A stretch of DNA of 64,000 nucleotides from Nitrosomonas sp. (GCA_028577615.1 JAJSDU010000012.1:1-64000), one strand, 5' to 3'; shown: positions 12,409-22,586, counted from the stretch's first letter. Numbers and translations are program-made. Notes: generated from the letters alone by a model not told the origin.

Positions 12409-13809
12409 ATGTCCGTACGCACCCGATTCGCACCCAGTCCAACCGGTTATCTGCACATTGGCGGCGCCCGCACTGCGCTGTTTTCCTGGGCTTATGCCCG
12501 CAAACATGGTGGCAAATTCATACTGCGCATCGAAGATACCGATCTTGAGCGCTCAACGAAGGAATCCATTCAGGCCATCCATGACGGCATGGCCTGGCTC
12601 GGACTGGATTACGATGAAGGGCCATTCTATCAGATGGAACGTTTGCAGCGCTATCACGAAGTCGCCCGGCAATTGATGGAAAATGATCTGGCCTACTACT
12701 GCTATGCCAGCAAGGAAGAACTGGATGAAATGCGTGAAAAGCAACTGGCCGCCGGACTGAAACCACGCTACGACGGGCGCTGGCGCGACTCCCGGCAAAC
12801 ACCGCCCACTGACGTCAAGCCTGTTATCCGCTTCAAAAATCCGCTGTCGGGTTTTGTTACGTTTAACGACTTGATCAAGGGCAAAATCACCGTCGCCAAC
12901 AACGAACTCGATGACCTTGTTCTAATCCGCAGCGACGGCGTGCCGACCTATAACTTCAGCGTTGTGCTGGACGATCTGGACATGAACATCACGCATGTCA
13001 TTCGCGGTGATGACCATGTCAACAACACGCCACGGCAGATCAACATCATCAAAGCCCTGGATGCTCCACTGCCTGAATATGCGCACGTGCCGATGATACT
13101 GGGCGCTAATGGTGAACGCCTGTCCAAACGGCATGGCGCGGTTTCGGTGACGCAGTACCGCGACGACGGCTATTTGCCCGAGGCGCTGGTCAATTATCTG
13201 GCCAGACTCGGCTGGTCGCATGGCGATGAAGAGATTTTCAGCCGCGATCAACTGGTGGAATGGTTTGATCTGACATCGATCAGCCGGTCGCCCGCAAAAT
13301 TCAATCCGGAAAAGCTGCACTGGCTGAATCAGCAATATCTGAAACAAACCGACAACGCCCGTCTGGCTGAACTCGCCATCCCGTTTCTGGAAAAAGATGG
13401 CTGTGATACGCGCACCGGCCCCGATTTGAACGCCGTGATCGATTTGTTGAAGGAAAGAGTCAACACCATCGAAGAACTGGCTGATGCCGCCGTATTCTTC
13501 TTCCGCCCGCTGGAACCCACCGATGAACTGAAAACGCAATTCTTTACCGCGGACAATAAACCGATCCTGCTTGATCTGCTGGAACGACTCACACAAACAC
13601 AGGACTGGACCAGAGAAACGATCCAGCGCATCATCAAGGATACGGTCAAGGCACATAACATCAAATTCCCCACCGTTGCGATGCCGCTGCGGGTCATGGT
13701 CACAGGAGAAACGCACACGCCATCAATCGATGCGGTGCTTGAACTGCTAGGCCGTGAAGAAACGATCAGACGCATGAATACGCAATTAAATCATTTTCCA
13801 TCCGCATAG
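12409..13809 (+). CDS. gltX: glutamyl-tRNA synthetase
   Basis: A 466-residue class I synthetase with the HIGH motif as HIGG (APSPTGYLHIGGAR, near residue 16) and the KMSKS loop as LSKRHG. The length is normal for bacterial GluRS. It charges tRNA-Glu; a tRNA-Glu(UUC) gene lies 165 bp downstream on the same strand. Whether it also misacylates tRNA-Gln cannot be decided from this sequence alone. Confidence 0.97.
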   Translation: MSVRTRFAPSPTGYLHIGGARTALFSWAYARKHGGKFILRIEDTDLERSTKESIQAIHDGMAWLGLDYDEGPFYQMERLQRYHEVARQLMENDLAYYCYASKEELDEMREKQLAAGLKPRYDGRWRDSRQTPPTDVKPVIRFKNPLSGFVTFNDLIKGKITVANNELDDLVLIRSDGVPTYNFSVVLDDLDMNITHVIRGDDHVNNTPRQINIIKALDAPLPEYAHVPMILGANGERLSKRHGAVSVTQYRDDGYLPEALVNYLARLGWSHGDEEIFSRDQLVEWFDLTSISRSPAKFNPEKLHWLNQQYLKQTDNARLAELAIPFLEKDGCDTRTGPDLNAVIDLLKERVNTIEELADAAVFFFRPLEPTDELKTQFFTADNKPILLDLLERLTQTQDWTRETIQRIIKDTVKAHNIKFPTVAMPLRVMVTGETHTPSIDAVLELLGREETIRRMNTQLNHFPSA

Positions 13810-13815
13810 AATTGC

Positions 13816-13844
13816 TTTACTTTGCAGGGCCGCATCAGTATAAT
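13816..13844 (+). promoter_or_regulatory. tRNA operon promoter
   Basis: TTTACT (13816-13821), a 17-bp spacer and a perfect TATAAT (13839-13844) lie 18 bp before tRNA-Ala and just after gltX. They probably drive the tRNA-Ala/tRNA-Glu pair. Confidence 0.65.
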
Positions 13845-13861
13845 CCCTGTTCCTTTGATCA

Positions 13862-13937
<76 letters not shown>

Positions 13938-13974
13938 GTTTTTGAAATTTAGCGCTAAAGCAATTTTCCTCTAC

Positions 13975-14050
13975 GTCCCCATCGTCTAGAGGCCTAGGAC
14001 ATCGCCCTTTCACGGCGGTAACAGGGGTTCGAATCCCCTTGGGGACGCCA
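13975..14050 (+). tRNA. tRNA-Glu (anticodon UUC)
   Basis: A 76-nt cloverleaf starting GTCCCC and ending GGGGAC-G-CCA. The anticodon loop CTTTCAC gives UUC; the T arm is GGGGTTCGAATCCCC. It lies 37 bp after tRNA-Ala and is probably co-transcribed. The 341 bp between it and the next gene at 14392 contain nothing I recognise. Confidence 0.97.
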
Positions 14051-14391
14051 GATTAAACAAATGCCTGCAGGAACCCAGGAATTTTTGTTTTTTCTGCGCG
14101 TAATGCGAAGAAATATTTCTACTTCTCCGTAAGTGAAATAACAAGTGCAATTTATTCCTATAAAGTGCAGGAACGCAGTGGCTCATGCACTCACACCTTC
14201 TCAATATTCAACTCACCTCAATCCGGTCTGGTAAGTAACAATAAATTGCCGATTCAATTGACTCTCAAACTGTCAAGACAAAAACTGATACCAGAACCAT
14301 TAAACAACTATGCCTAAAGGATTGATAGCATCTGTAAGAGTGTAGTAGGCTGCAGTGCATAATGCTTGTTTAATCAAAAGATTTCTTAGTT

Positions 14392-15603
14392 ATGAGTGCA
14401 CACAAATGGCAATTTACTCCTCGTTTCCGGCGACATGCATTCGGGTGGCGTTCTGACACACCGATCAAGCGAATTAAAGAAGCCGTATCGGAAATCAAAC
14501 AGGTTGCGCGCAAAGACCCCGTCCTTGCTGCAGAGGGCGCCATAAAATTGCTGGAAAAACTCTCACCAGCCCTGGAACAGGTCGACAGTTCATCCGGTGC
14601 GATCGGTACTGCAGTCAATAACGTGATCGATACCCTGGTGCCGATCATTGGCAAGGCAGACGTTGATAGCAAGGTTCGGCAGCGCTGGCTTGATCGCCTA
14701 TGGACTGCTTTCCAGGACGATGGCATACCTTATCTTGAAAGCCTAGGTGATCATTGGGGAGAGCTGTGCGTAACAGAAGAATTGGCATCATCCTGGGCTG
14801 ATACTTTATTGCCGTGGGTCGAACAGACCTGGAGTTCATCCGCAACCGGTCACGGCTATTTCAAAGGCACTAGCGTTTGTCTGTCATCGCTGTATACCGC
14901 AGGTCGGTATGATGAATTGCTCACACTGATTAGTAAAGCGCCCTGCAAACTATGGCACTACCGGCAGTGGGGTGTAAAAGTGCTGGTCGCTTTGGGCAAG
15001 AAAACCGAAGCCATTCGCTATGCTGAAGAATCACGTGGACGCAATGAACCGGATTGGTTGATCGCGCAGACCTGTGAAGCCATATTACTGTCATCCGGCA
15101 TGCATGACGAAGCCTATCGGCGCTACGCACTGGAAGCGAACCGGGCTACAACAAACCTCGCAACGTTTCGTGCAATCACTAAAAAGTATCCGGATAAAGC
15201 ACCGGGAGACATTCTCAGAGACCTGATCGCCAATACACCCGGAGATGAAGGCAAATGGTTTGCGGCAGCCAAAAGCGTCAGTCTTTTCGATATGGCAATA
15301 GAGTTGGTGACGCATAGCCCGACCGATCCGCGTACATTGATTCGTTCTGCCAGGGACTATTGCGAGAAACAACCCGACTTTGCCGTCAAATCAGGGCTCG
15401 CAGCGCTGCAGTGGATGTCGTTAGGACATGGTTACGAGATTACGGCCGGGGATGTGCTCGAAGCTTATACGGCTGTGATCGGGGCCGCTCCCGGTGCCGG
15501 TGTTTCAACTGAACAAGTCAATGCGCAAATCAGAGATATGATGTCTGGTGTGCAACCAGGTAATAAGTTCGTGATAGCCGTTCTGGAACGGCATTTATCA
15601 TAA
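14392..15603 (+). CDS. conserved protein of unknown function, helical-repeat type
   Basis: A 403-residue soluble protein of alpha-helical character with TPR-like segments (YDELLTLI, KTEAIRYAEESRG, DEAYRRYALEANR). It begins with a basic segment (HKWQFTPRFRRHAFGW) followed by RIKEAVSEIK and ARKDPVLAAEGA. I do not recognise a characterised family, though proteins with this overall pattern are scattered among proteobacteria as hypothetical proteins. It sits between tRNA-Glu and a 3' tRNA-Asn remnant, a position typical of acquired DNA. No catalytic motif is evident. Confidence 0.75.
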   Translation: MSAHKWQFTPRFRRHAFGWRSDTPIKRIKEAVSEIKQVARKDPVLAAEGAIKLLEKLSPALEQVDSSSGAIGTAVNNVIDTLVPIIGKADVDSKVRQRWLDRLWTAFQDDGIPYLESLGDHWGELCVTEELASSWADTLLPWVEQTWSSSATGHGYFKGTSVCLSSLYTAGRYDELLTLISKAPCKLWHYRQWGVKVLVALGKKTEAIRYAEESRGRNEPDWLIAQTCEAILLSSGMHDEAYRRYALEANRATTNLATFRAITKKYPDKAPGDILRDLIANTPGDEGKWFAAAKSVSLFDMAIELVTHSPTDPRTLIRSARDYCEKQPDFAVKSGLAALQWMSLGHGYEITAGDVLEAYTAVIGAAPGAGVSTEQVNAQIRDMMSGVQPGNKFVIAVLERHLS

Positions 15604-15609
15604 ATGATT

Positions 15610-15660
15610 GGCGGACTGTTAATCCGCAGGTCCCAGGTTCGAGCCCTGGTCGGGGAGTCA
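15610..15660 (+). pseudogene. 3' remnant of tRNA-Asn (probable attachment scar)
   Basis: This stretch holds a complete anticodon arm GCGGA-CTGTTAA-TCCGC (anticodon GUU), the variable loop, a T arm CCAGG-TTCGAGC-CCTGG and the 3' acceptor strand TCGGGGA-G, but the 5' acceptor strand and D arm are absent, so it cannot fold as a tRNA. The 3' end reads TCA, not CCA. A tRNA 3' half without the 5' half is the usual trace of integrase-mediated insertion into a tRNA gene. It starts 6 bp after the 403-aa gene. The bases from 15661 to 15883 hold no gene I can support. Confidence 0.75.
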
Positions 15661-15883
15661 GGCATTGCTCGCTGAAAGAAAAAGCGAGAACCGTGTTTAT
15701 GTAGTGACTGAAGAAACGCCACTGGAATATTCCTGGATACACGACCGCTGGCCGAGATTGAAACAGCTTTCGGATAAACGTGAAAAGACAACCGATGGTT
15801 GACTCAATGATGAATCCATTTCAGTAGAGCTTTGCCAGTTAATGGTACATGCTCTAGCATAGCGTCTAAAGTAAGGAGTTGCG

Positions 15884-16525
15884 ATGACTACATTAACGAA
15901 ACTGGTACTCGGTATGATGGGACAATTGAGACCCAAGCCACCCAAAGGCAGTACAGCAACATTGGTTTTGCTGCCGCCGCCAGAAAAGCATGGTGGTCTG
16001 CCGTTAATGGAGACGCTGCTCAAGCGTCATTCTTCACGTGAATTTTCACCTGACCCGCTACCTCTGCAAGTATTATCGAACCTGCTATGGGCAGCTTATG
16101 GGATAAACCGCCCCGATGGCGGACGCACTTCTCCTTCAGCGCTAAATGCACAGGAAATAGACATATTCGTTGCGTTACCATCGGGAGCATACCGCTATGC
16201 AGCAGCAGAACATGAATTGCAATTGGTCGCGTCAAGCGACCTAAGGCGCATCACAGGCTATCAGGATTTTGTTGATGATGCGCCCTTGGATTTGGTGTAC
16301 GTGGCCGATCACTCGCGGATGAAGTTGATCCCGGTTGATCAGCGGGAATCTTATGCTTCTGTTTGTGCAGGTGCGATTGCTCAGAATGCATACCTGTTTG
16401 CGGCAAGTAGCGGTCTGGCAACAGTTATCCGCGCCTGGATTGACCGGACTGCGATTGCCGATGCGCTCGGATTAACGCACGATCAACAGGTGTTGCTGTC
16501 GCAAACCGTTGGCTTCCCGCGTTAA
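15884..16525 (+). CDS. nitroreductase-family (SagB/ThcOx-like) protein
   Basis: A 213-residue flavin oxidoreductase-like protein. The core RHSSREFSPDPLP, LLWAAYGINRP and GRTSPSALNAQ match the SagB-type nitroreductase subgroup, and the FMN-contact region appears as CAGAIAQNAYLFAA with a terminal QTVGFPR. The first 45 residues look like a leader or linker (LPPPEKHGG). The start has an AAGGAG site. Substrate unknown; stand-alone members are usually predicted NAD(P)H-dependent reductases. It lies just beyond the tRNA-Asn remnant. Confidence 0.82.
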   Translation: MTTLTKLVLGMMGQLRPKPPKGSTATLVLLPPPEKHGGLPLMETLLKRHSSREFSPDPLPLQVLSNLLWAAYGINRPDGGRTSPSALNAQEIDIFVALPSGAYRYAAAEHELQLVASSDLRRITGYQDFVDDAPLDLVYVADHSRMKLIPVDQRESYASVCAGAIAQNAYLFAASSGLATVIRAWIDRTAIADALGLTHDQQVLLSQTVGFPR

Positions 16526-16656
16526 TCGAATGAAAATAGTCAACGCTTTATGCTATTACAGTCTGTACAAATGCTTTTATCAGTCGCATAAAGTAGCAAT
16601 ATGGTAGCAATGATAGTTTATCATCAAGATGATAAATTCGTAACATACTGATTTCC

Positions 16657-16732
16657 TGGCGCCCTGAACACGAATCGAACGTGTGACCTACCCCTTAGGA
16701 GGGGGTCGCTCTATCCACTGAGCTACCAGGGC
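16657..16732 (-). tRNA. tRNA-Arg (anticodon CCU)
   Basis: A minus-strand 76-nt cloverleaf. Acceptor strands GCCCTGG and TCAGGGC pair, followed by G-CCA; the anticodon loop reads TCCTAA in the context CCCCTCCTAAGGGG, giving CCU, and the T arm is ACACG-TTCGATT-CGTGT. It is transcribed away from trxB. Confidence 0.95.
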
Positions 16733-16853
16733 GTGGGCGTAATTTTACGCTAGTATTGCAAATTGCTTAAGCTGTAAATCAGTTTTTCGGCAAATTCCCG
16801 CATACCGCCTCGCTGTCGCCTAACCTTGAGATTGCCGGCGTTAGCCAGTATAG

Positions 16854-17837
<984 letters not shown>

Positions 17838-17885
17838 GGCTTGCCAGGCCGTTCAAATACCACAAAAAATAACGCGAACAAAGCT

Positions 17886-18401
17886 ATGCCCGACCCGGAT
17901 GATCAGGATGCATTTCGCGCCGCCATGCAGGACGTAATTCCATTGCCGGCCAACAACAGGGCTGTTATCAAACACCCCAAACCGGAACCCCGGCCGCGGC
18001 GCAATCACTTTCCAGCAGGAGAAATGGAACAATCCGCGGATATTTTTCCGGACCTCGAAGCAGATGGAGAATGGTCGTTTCTGCGCCCCGGCGTTTCCCG
18101 GCAAACCCTGCGGCGGCTCAGGAACGGGTACTGGGTTGCCCAGGACAGCCTGGATCTGCATGGCCTGACGCAGGATGCCGCCCGGCAGCAACTCGTTTTA
18201 TTCCTGGAAAATGCCGCGCAGAGCCGCTATCGATGCGTCCGGATTGTACATGGTAAGGGATTGAGTTCAGCAGACGGAATTCCAGTGTTAAAGCACAGAG
18301 TCGGCAGCTGGCTGGCACAATACAGTGTTGTGCTTGCATTCTGTCAGGCCAGACCGGGAGACGGCGGCAGCGGCGCGGTGATCGTACTGCTCAAGAAATA
18401 G
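17886..18401 (+). CDS. Smr-domain protein
   Basis: A 171-residue protein with a C-terminal Smr domain: the LDLHGLTQDAA core (about residues 92-102) and the HGKGLSS motif, plus the terminal GAVIVLLKK strand. It resembles small MutS-related proteins of the YdaL/SmrA class, which have nuclease activity, here without MutS. The N-terminal 60 residues are charged and probably disordered. The ATG at 17886 has no strong ribosome site; an in-frame TTG at 17841 is an alternative. It is convergent with the DksA-like gene. Confidence 0.87.
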   Translation: MPDPDDQDAFRAAMQDVIPLPANNRAVIKHPKPEPRPRRNHFPAGEMEQSADIFPDLEADGEWSFLRPGVSRQTLRRLRNGYWVAQDSLDLHGLTQDAARQQLVLFLENAAQSRYRCVRIVHGKGLSSADGIPVLKHRVGSWLAQYSVVLAFCQARPGDGGSGAVIVLLKK

Positions 18402-18412
18402 ACAAACCGCGA

Positions 18413-18784
18413 TCACAGCGATGGCCCGCTTCCGGATGAATAGAATTTCTCGAATTTGCGCTGGCATTCGATGCATCGTTGCGTGGAAGGATTCGCAATC
18501 AGGCGCTCGAAACCGATTTCCCCGCCACAGTCCACGCAATCGCCGAATTCAAGCTCCATCAGGTATTTTTCGGACATTTCCAGCTCACGCATTTCGTTGA
18601 TCTGCTTATCAATCAGCGCAGTATCAACATCAGCGAGTATGTTGTTAATGTCATCCGCCCGGCTGACATCAAATTCTTCACCCGCGTTGACAAGCTCGCT
18701 GCGGATTTCTTCCTGCAGTTCTAGATAGCGCTTGTGTATTGCCGCTTTGATCTGCTGCAATTGCTCTTCTGTAAAGTTGACCAT
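18413..18784 (-). CDS. DksA/TraR-type zinc-finger protein
   Basis: A 123-residue protein with a coiled-coil N terminus (about 1-75) and a C-terminal four-cysteine zinc finger, CVDC...CIEC. It is shorter than classical DksA (about 150 residues). The coiled-coil tip has DDINNILADVDTALIDKQ, whose acidic residues could approach the polymerase active site as DksA does. It probably modulates RNA polymerase; whether it responds to ppGpp cannot be told. Confidence 0.85.
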   Translation of the reverse strand: MVNFTEEQLQQIKAAIHKRYLELQEEIRSELVNAGEEFDVSRADDINNILADVDTALIDKQINEMRELEMSEKYLMELEFGDCVDCGGEIGFERLIANPSTQRCIECQRKFEKFYSSGSGPSL

Positions 18785-18917
18785 GTTCCTAACATCCTCT
18801 TAACTGAAAAGATGATCTGCTTACGGGTTTTCCTATCGTCGATATATTTTGTCAAATGGATTCCGAATCAATGTAATAGTTTCCTGCGGTAATGTCCATA
18901 CACCGCTTCAGCACCGC

Positions 18918-19490
18918 TCACGATCGACCGGAATGACCTGCCTGCTGCACCCGCTTTAATTGTTCCAGGTCATTGACCACTTCACTCGAGTTATGACGTG
19001 CACTGGCAGACACATAGACTTTGACGATTTTACCTGCCGGGTCGATAAGAAATGTATTGCGCCTGGCGAATTTGACAATGCCCAGGTTGATCAGCGATTG
19101 ATAACGCTCCGCGGTTTCACAAGTAGCGTCAGCAAGCAGCGGAAATGGCAGATCGAATTTGCTGGCAAAGCCGGCATGGCTTTGCACCGTATCCACGCTG
19201 ACACCAATCACCTCGGCACCCAGTGCTTTCAGCTTGTCGAGATCGTCACGAAATGCGCAGGCCTGACGGGTGCACCCGGGTGTATCATCCTTTGGATAGA
19301 AATACAACGCCAGCCATTTACCCCTGAAGTCCGCCAGCGCATGTATCTGGCCATGCTGATCCGGCAATCTGAAATCCGGCGCCTGCTGCCCGGGTTGTAA
19401 TGGTTCGCGTTTTGAATAATAAAACCGCGCAGCGATTCCGGCGATAATCACTCCCATCACGATAAACAATCCATCCAGCAATCCATTCAT
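18918..19490 (-). CDS. membrane-anchored PrxQ/BCP-type peroxiredoxin
   Basis: A 190-residue peroxiredoxin with an N-terminal membrane helix (about 7-24) and a soluble domain facing the periplasm if the helix is N-in. The peroxidatic Cys73 and resolving Cys78 (PGCTRQAC, five apart) are typical of PrxQ/BCP. It reduces peroxides with an external thiol donor. The membrane anchor is unusual for BCP. It is divergent from the YeiH-type gene, with 190 bp between starts. Confidence 0.88.
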   Translation of the reverse strand: MNGLLDGLFIVMGVIIAGIAARFYYSKREPLQPGQQAPDFRLPDQHGQIHALADFRGKWLALYFYPKDDTPGCTRQACAFRDDLDKLKALGAEVIGVSVDTVQSHAGFASKFDLPFPLLADATCETAERYQSLINLGIVKFARRNTFLIDPAGKIVKVYVSASARHNSSEVVNDLEQLKRVQQAGHSGRS

Positions 19491-19680
19491 TGCGCAGCAC
19501 CTTTTACGCCCGCCAAAAGCTGAATCATAGGTGAAATCCGGGCAAGACGCCAGTTATAGGCCGACAATCGTTGTTTGAGTCAATAGAGGACATAACGTAA
19601 TGTAACCTATCCATGTCATAATCGATTTTAATATAATAGACTTTGCATGAACCCGGTCGAATTCAGTAACATTCATCGTT

Positions 19681-21264
19681 ATGGTATACACTCAAAACAA
19701 TCCGGCGCTTTTTATCATCGGTTTATCCATGCTGGCGATAGGGTATGGCGCAGATACCGGCCTGATCAATCCAGTTCTGGAGCATCTGGCATCCGGCAAA
19801 TCATACAAATATCGCGACGAACTCACTACACTGCCCTTGTATTTCGGGTTGTTTGCGGCTGTGACAGGACTCTGGCACTGGCTCGGCAAGCATCGCGAAG
19901 GACACTTGGATTATTATTCATCCACCATTGCAGGCGGCATGCTGATTTTGTTTATTACCATGCTGGTGCGCTGGTTTATTGCACCGGAAATCGAGGTGAT
20001 CAGTATCGGTCTGGGCGAAGTCGGCAATACCGGCAAATACGCGCATGATCTTTTTGGGCTTAACTATGTCGTTCTGGGCATTGTCGCGGGTCTTCTCATC
20101 GTCAATGTGTTCCGGATTCCGTCATGGGCCGAGAATGGCGTCCGCCTTTCGCGGTTAGGACTTAAAACCGGCGTCATCCTTCTGGGGGCATTGTACAGCG
20201 CGGCCGAACTGAGAAATCTTGGCGGCTTGTCGATTCTCATGATCGGATTCTTTGTTCTGGGTTCGGTCGGCATCGTGTTATGGATCGGCTCACGGCGGCA
20301 CATTTCCAATTCGATGGGCGGCGTCCTGTCCGCGGGCATGGGTGTCTGTGGTGTATCCGCAACCGTTGCCGTAGCACCGGTTGTGCAAGCCAAGCCGGTT
20401 GAAATCGCCTATACCATCGGCACAATTCTGCTTTGGGGCGTAGGCTGCATGTTTCTGTTTCCAATCGTAGGCCATCTTCTTGACATGAGTTATGTGCAGT
20501 TTGGCGCCTGGGCCGGTACGGGAATTCTGAATTCCGCGCAGGTCGCGGGCGCGGCGCTGGCATTCCAGCCGGATGGCATCGAAACACTGATGGTTGCGGA
20601 AATCTTTAACATCACGCGCGTTCTGATATTACCCGTTGTTGTGTTGTGGCTCGCTGTCTGGTACGTCAGAAAAGAAGGCGCCAATGCGGCACAGGTCGAT
20701 GTCGGCCGGGTTGTCATCACTAAATTCCCGGTTTTCGTGATCGGCTTCATTCTCATGTTCGCCTTGTCGACAACCGGCATTTTCGCCCCGGCCAATCATT
20801 ATCAAGGTAAATATTTCGGCAATACCGCTGATTTGGGCTTCAAGGAAGAAAATCTCCTCAACGCGGGACAGATTCAATTGCTGAGATCGGAACTGCACAA
20901 CATCGAACACACCGGGCACAGCGCCGCGCTGAAACGGTTGATCAAACACGGCAAGATCATGTCTGTTGACGATGATAACGCGATTCGCAGTATCGTCAGC
21001 GGCGAAAGTCTTTCCGATAATGCGAATGCAATTCTGAACGCCGCGCATAAGGCCGTGCATCATACCGCAAAAAAAATTGAAGCTTTCCGTGAATGGATTA
21101 CCTGGCTGTTTGCCTTCGGGCTGGTCGGCCTGGGCATGCAGATTACCGTTGGCGCGATGAAACAGGCGGGCGGAGAGCCTGCGATTATCGGCGGCATCGT
21201 CGGTTTTATCAAAGCCGCGCTGTCGCTGGTCGTGGTGATACTGTTCATCAGTGAAACTGTTTAA
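19681..21264 (+). CDS. YeiH-family (UPF0324) membrane transporter
   Basis: A 527-residue polytopic protein of the YeiH/UPF0324 family, often annotated as putative sulfate exporter. Family motifs include RLSRLGLKTGVILLGA, GVCGVSATVAVAPVVQAK and the C-terminal LVGLGMQI. It is longer than usual for the family (about 340-480), owing to a soluble insertion of about 100 residues between helices (roughly residues 370-465) with HNIEHTGHSAALKRLI and helical segments. No ribosome site precedes the ATG. It heads an apparent operon with a 44-aa membrane protein, a Usp protein and a tail-anchored protein. Substrate unproven. Confidence 0.82.
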   Translation: MVYTQNNPALFIIGLSMLAIGYGADTGLINPVLEHLASGKSYKYRDELTTLPLYFGLFAAVTGLWHWLGKHREGHLDYYSSTIAGGMLILFITMLVRWFIAPEIEVISIGLGEVGNTGKYAHDLFGLNYVVLGIVAGLLIVNVFRIPSWAENGVRLSRLGLKTGVILLGALYSAAELRNLGGLSILMIGFFVLGSVGIVLWIGSRRHISNSMGGVLSAGMGVCGVSATVAVAPVVQAKPVEIAYTIGTILLWGVGCMFLFPIVGHLLDMSYVQFGAWAGTGILNSAQVAGAALAFQPDGIETLMVAEIFNITRVLILPVVVLWLAVWYVRKEGANAAQVDVGRVVITKFPVFVIGFILMFALSTTGIFAPANHYQGKYFGNTADLGFKEENLLNAGQIQLLRSELHNIEHTGHSAALKRLIKHGKIMSVDDDNAIRSIVSGESLSDNANAILNAAHKAVHHTAKKIEAFREWITWLFAFGLVGLGMQITVGAMKQAGGEPAIIGGIVGFIKAALSLVVVILFISETV

Positions 21265-21289
21265 CAGACTCTAATAAACAGGAGGAAAC

Positions 21290-21424
21290 ATGAATCAGAA
21301 AGACGAGATAACAGCGTTCGAACGCGGTTCCGCGTTGTCAATTTTCGGCAGTGACCGGCTGGAAGACCTGGTTGCGCTTATTCTGGCGTTCATTCTGGCC
21401 ATGGCGATTTATTTCTTCTATTGA
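21290..21424 (+). CDS. 44-aa single-pass membrane microprotein
   Basis: A small gene with a strong GGAGGAA ribosome site six bases before its ATG. The 44-residue product has a charged N-terminal half (MNQKDEITAFERG, GSDRLEDL) and a hydrophobic C-terminal helix (ALILAFILAMAIYFFY), so it should be a single-pass inner-membrane protein. It lies 25 bp after the YeiH-type gene and its stop overlaps a TTG that can start the Usp gene. By position it may be an accessory subunit or regulator of the transporter. I recognise no family. Confidence 0.75.
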   Translation: MNQKDEITAFERGSALSIFGSDRLEDLVALILAFILAMAIYFFY

Positions 21425-21942
21425 CCGCTGAGGCGCACCGCAAGGCCACCCGCCCGGTTCAGCCTGGAATGTTTCAATATATTCTGCTCGCCAGTCACGG
21501 CACCGAAGGTGCTATCTCCGCCGAGAACATGGCCTTACGGATATGCTCGCCGGCAGGCCGCATTGACCATCTTGTCGTCGTTCCGGAATTCTGGCGGAAC
21601 ATGACCGGCGATGACTGGCTCAACAACGGCGCGACCCGCGACCGGTTCCGCGACTATCTTGATGACGCATTACGCCAGGATATTGATCAACAGCGCCAGC
21701 GGGTAAGCCAGAAAGCGTTCGATCGCGGATTGACCTGCCAGCATATCGTGCTGCTTGGCGAACCGGAGGAGGCGCTATTGCGCCAGACCAGAACGCACGC
21801 TTATGATTTGGTTGTCATGGGTTCGCCGCGACCGGGCGGGAAATCAGGCCTGCGTTCCACGATGCTGACAAAAAAACTGACACATGTCCTGGAAACAGCT
21901 TTGCTGATCGTGCCGCATCCCGAGCAAGGCACTTTAAAATGA
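21421..21942 (+). CDS. universal stress protein family
   Basis: Up to 173 residues with a Usp alpha/beta fold: FQYILLASHGTEGA at the first strand, DLVVMGSPRPGGK containing the family's G-S-x-x near the nucleotide site, and terminal TALLIVPHPEQG. Two starts are possible: a TTG at 21421 overlapping the previous stop (TTGA), suggesting translational coupling, or an ATG at 21469 (MFQYILLA), which fits the usual Usp N terminus. The latter may be the real start. The stop overlaps the next gene's start (ATGA). Probably a nucleotide-binding stress protein tied to the transporter operon. Confidence 0.8.
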   Translation: MTAEAHRKATRPVQPGMFQYILLASHGTEGAISAENMALRICSPAGRIDHLVVVPEFWRNMTGDDWLNNGATRDRFRDYLDDALRQDIDQQRQRVSQKAFDRGLTCQHIVLLGEPEEALLRQTRTHAYDLVVMGSPRPGGKSGLRSTMLTKKLTHVLETALLIVPHPEQGTLK

Positions 21943-22565
21943 ATGCAACAAATCAACCGGAACAGGGCAACGCCGATGCGGCATGGGCAATTCTGCACAC
22001 GCCGCTGAGCACCCCTGAATTGACACAGTTCTGCCGCGATATCGAGCGGCTTTTTCGCATCAATCCCATGCTCAGTGTGCGTCACTGGCAGCGCCTGGAT
22101 GCCAATCGCTATTTCTTTGCCGGACGAAATATCAGCCAGCCAACGCCTTTTGACTTTGAACTGGTTTTAATCGCGCAACCATTATCGACTGGCCTGCAGA
22201 TCGAATATGATCAGGGTGTGAAATCGCGCACGATATTCACTATCGATCCGATCAGCGATCAATCAGGCAGCCGATCCAGGCTGACTATTACAGATTATTA
22301 TGATAGATTGCCGGAAAGCGAGCGTAAACAACACCTTCACCGAGTCGACAAAAGCATCTCGGTCTGGGCACATGAGCTGCAGCGCTATCTGATCAGCTGG
22401 CACAGATGGTCGAATTACCGGCTCTGGCGCTGGTACATGCAACGGATCTGGCAACCGATGACACCGATGGGACGCCGGATTACGGCCATCCTGCTGTGGG
22501 TAACCGCTTTTGAACTGGCACTGGTGCTGCTGGGTGCGGCAATTTATTATCTGGATTACGCATGA
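21939..22565 (+). CDS. tail-anchored membrane protein of unknown function
   Basis: A 208-residue protein with a soluble N-terminal domain and a single C-terminal helix (about 183-203, TAILLWVTAFELALVLLGA), so it is probably tail-anchored in the inner membrane. The soluble part contains HWQRLDANRYFFAGRN and repeated strand-like segments that could form an SRPBCC-like fold, but this is weak. The start overlaps the Usp stop by 4 bp, so the two are coupled. No catalytic motif seen. Confidence 0.75.
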   Translation: MNATNQPEQGNADAAWAILHTPLSTPELTQFCRDIERLFRINPMLSVRHWQRLDANRYFFAGRNISQPTPFDFELVLIAQPLSTGLQIEYDQGVKSRTIFTIDPISDQSGSRSRLTITDYYDRLPESERKQHLHRVDKSISVWAHELQRYLISWHRWSNYRLWRWYMQRIWQPMTPMGRRITAILLWVTAFELALVLLGAAIYYLDYA

Positions 22566-22586
22566 GCAGCTGTTGCCGCCAGCACG

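Noticed and set aside
14010..14204. Minus-strand open frame ending SPRGFEPLLPP
   Set aside because: The C-terminal text comes from antisense tRNA-Glu; no ribosome site.
15465..15791. Minus-strand open frames with PGLEPGTCGL-like text
   Set aside because: This is a well-known artefact of translating tRNA sequence; the frame covers the tRNA-Asn remnant.
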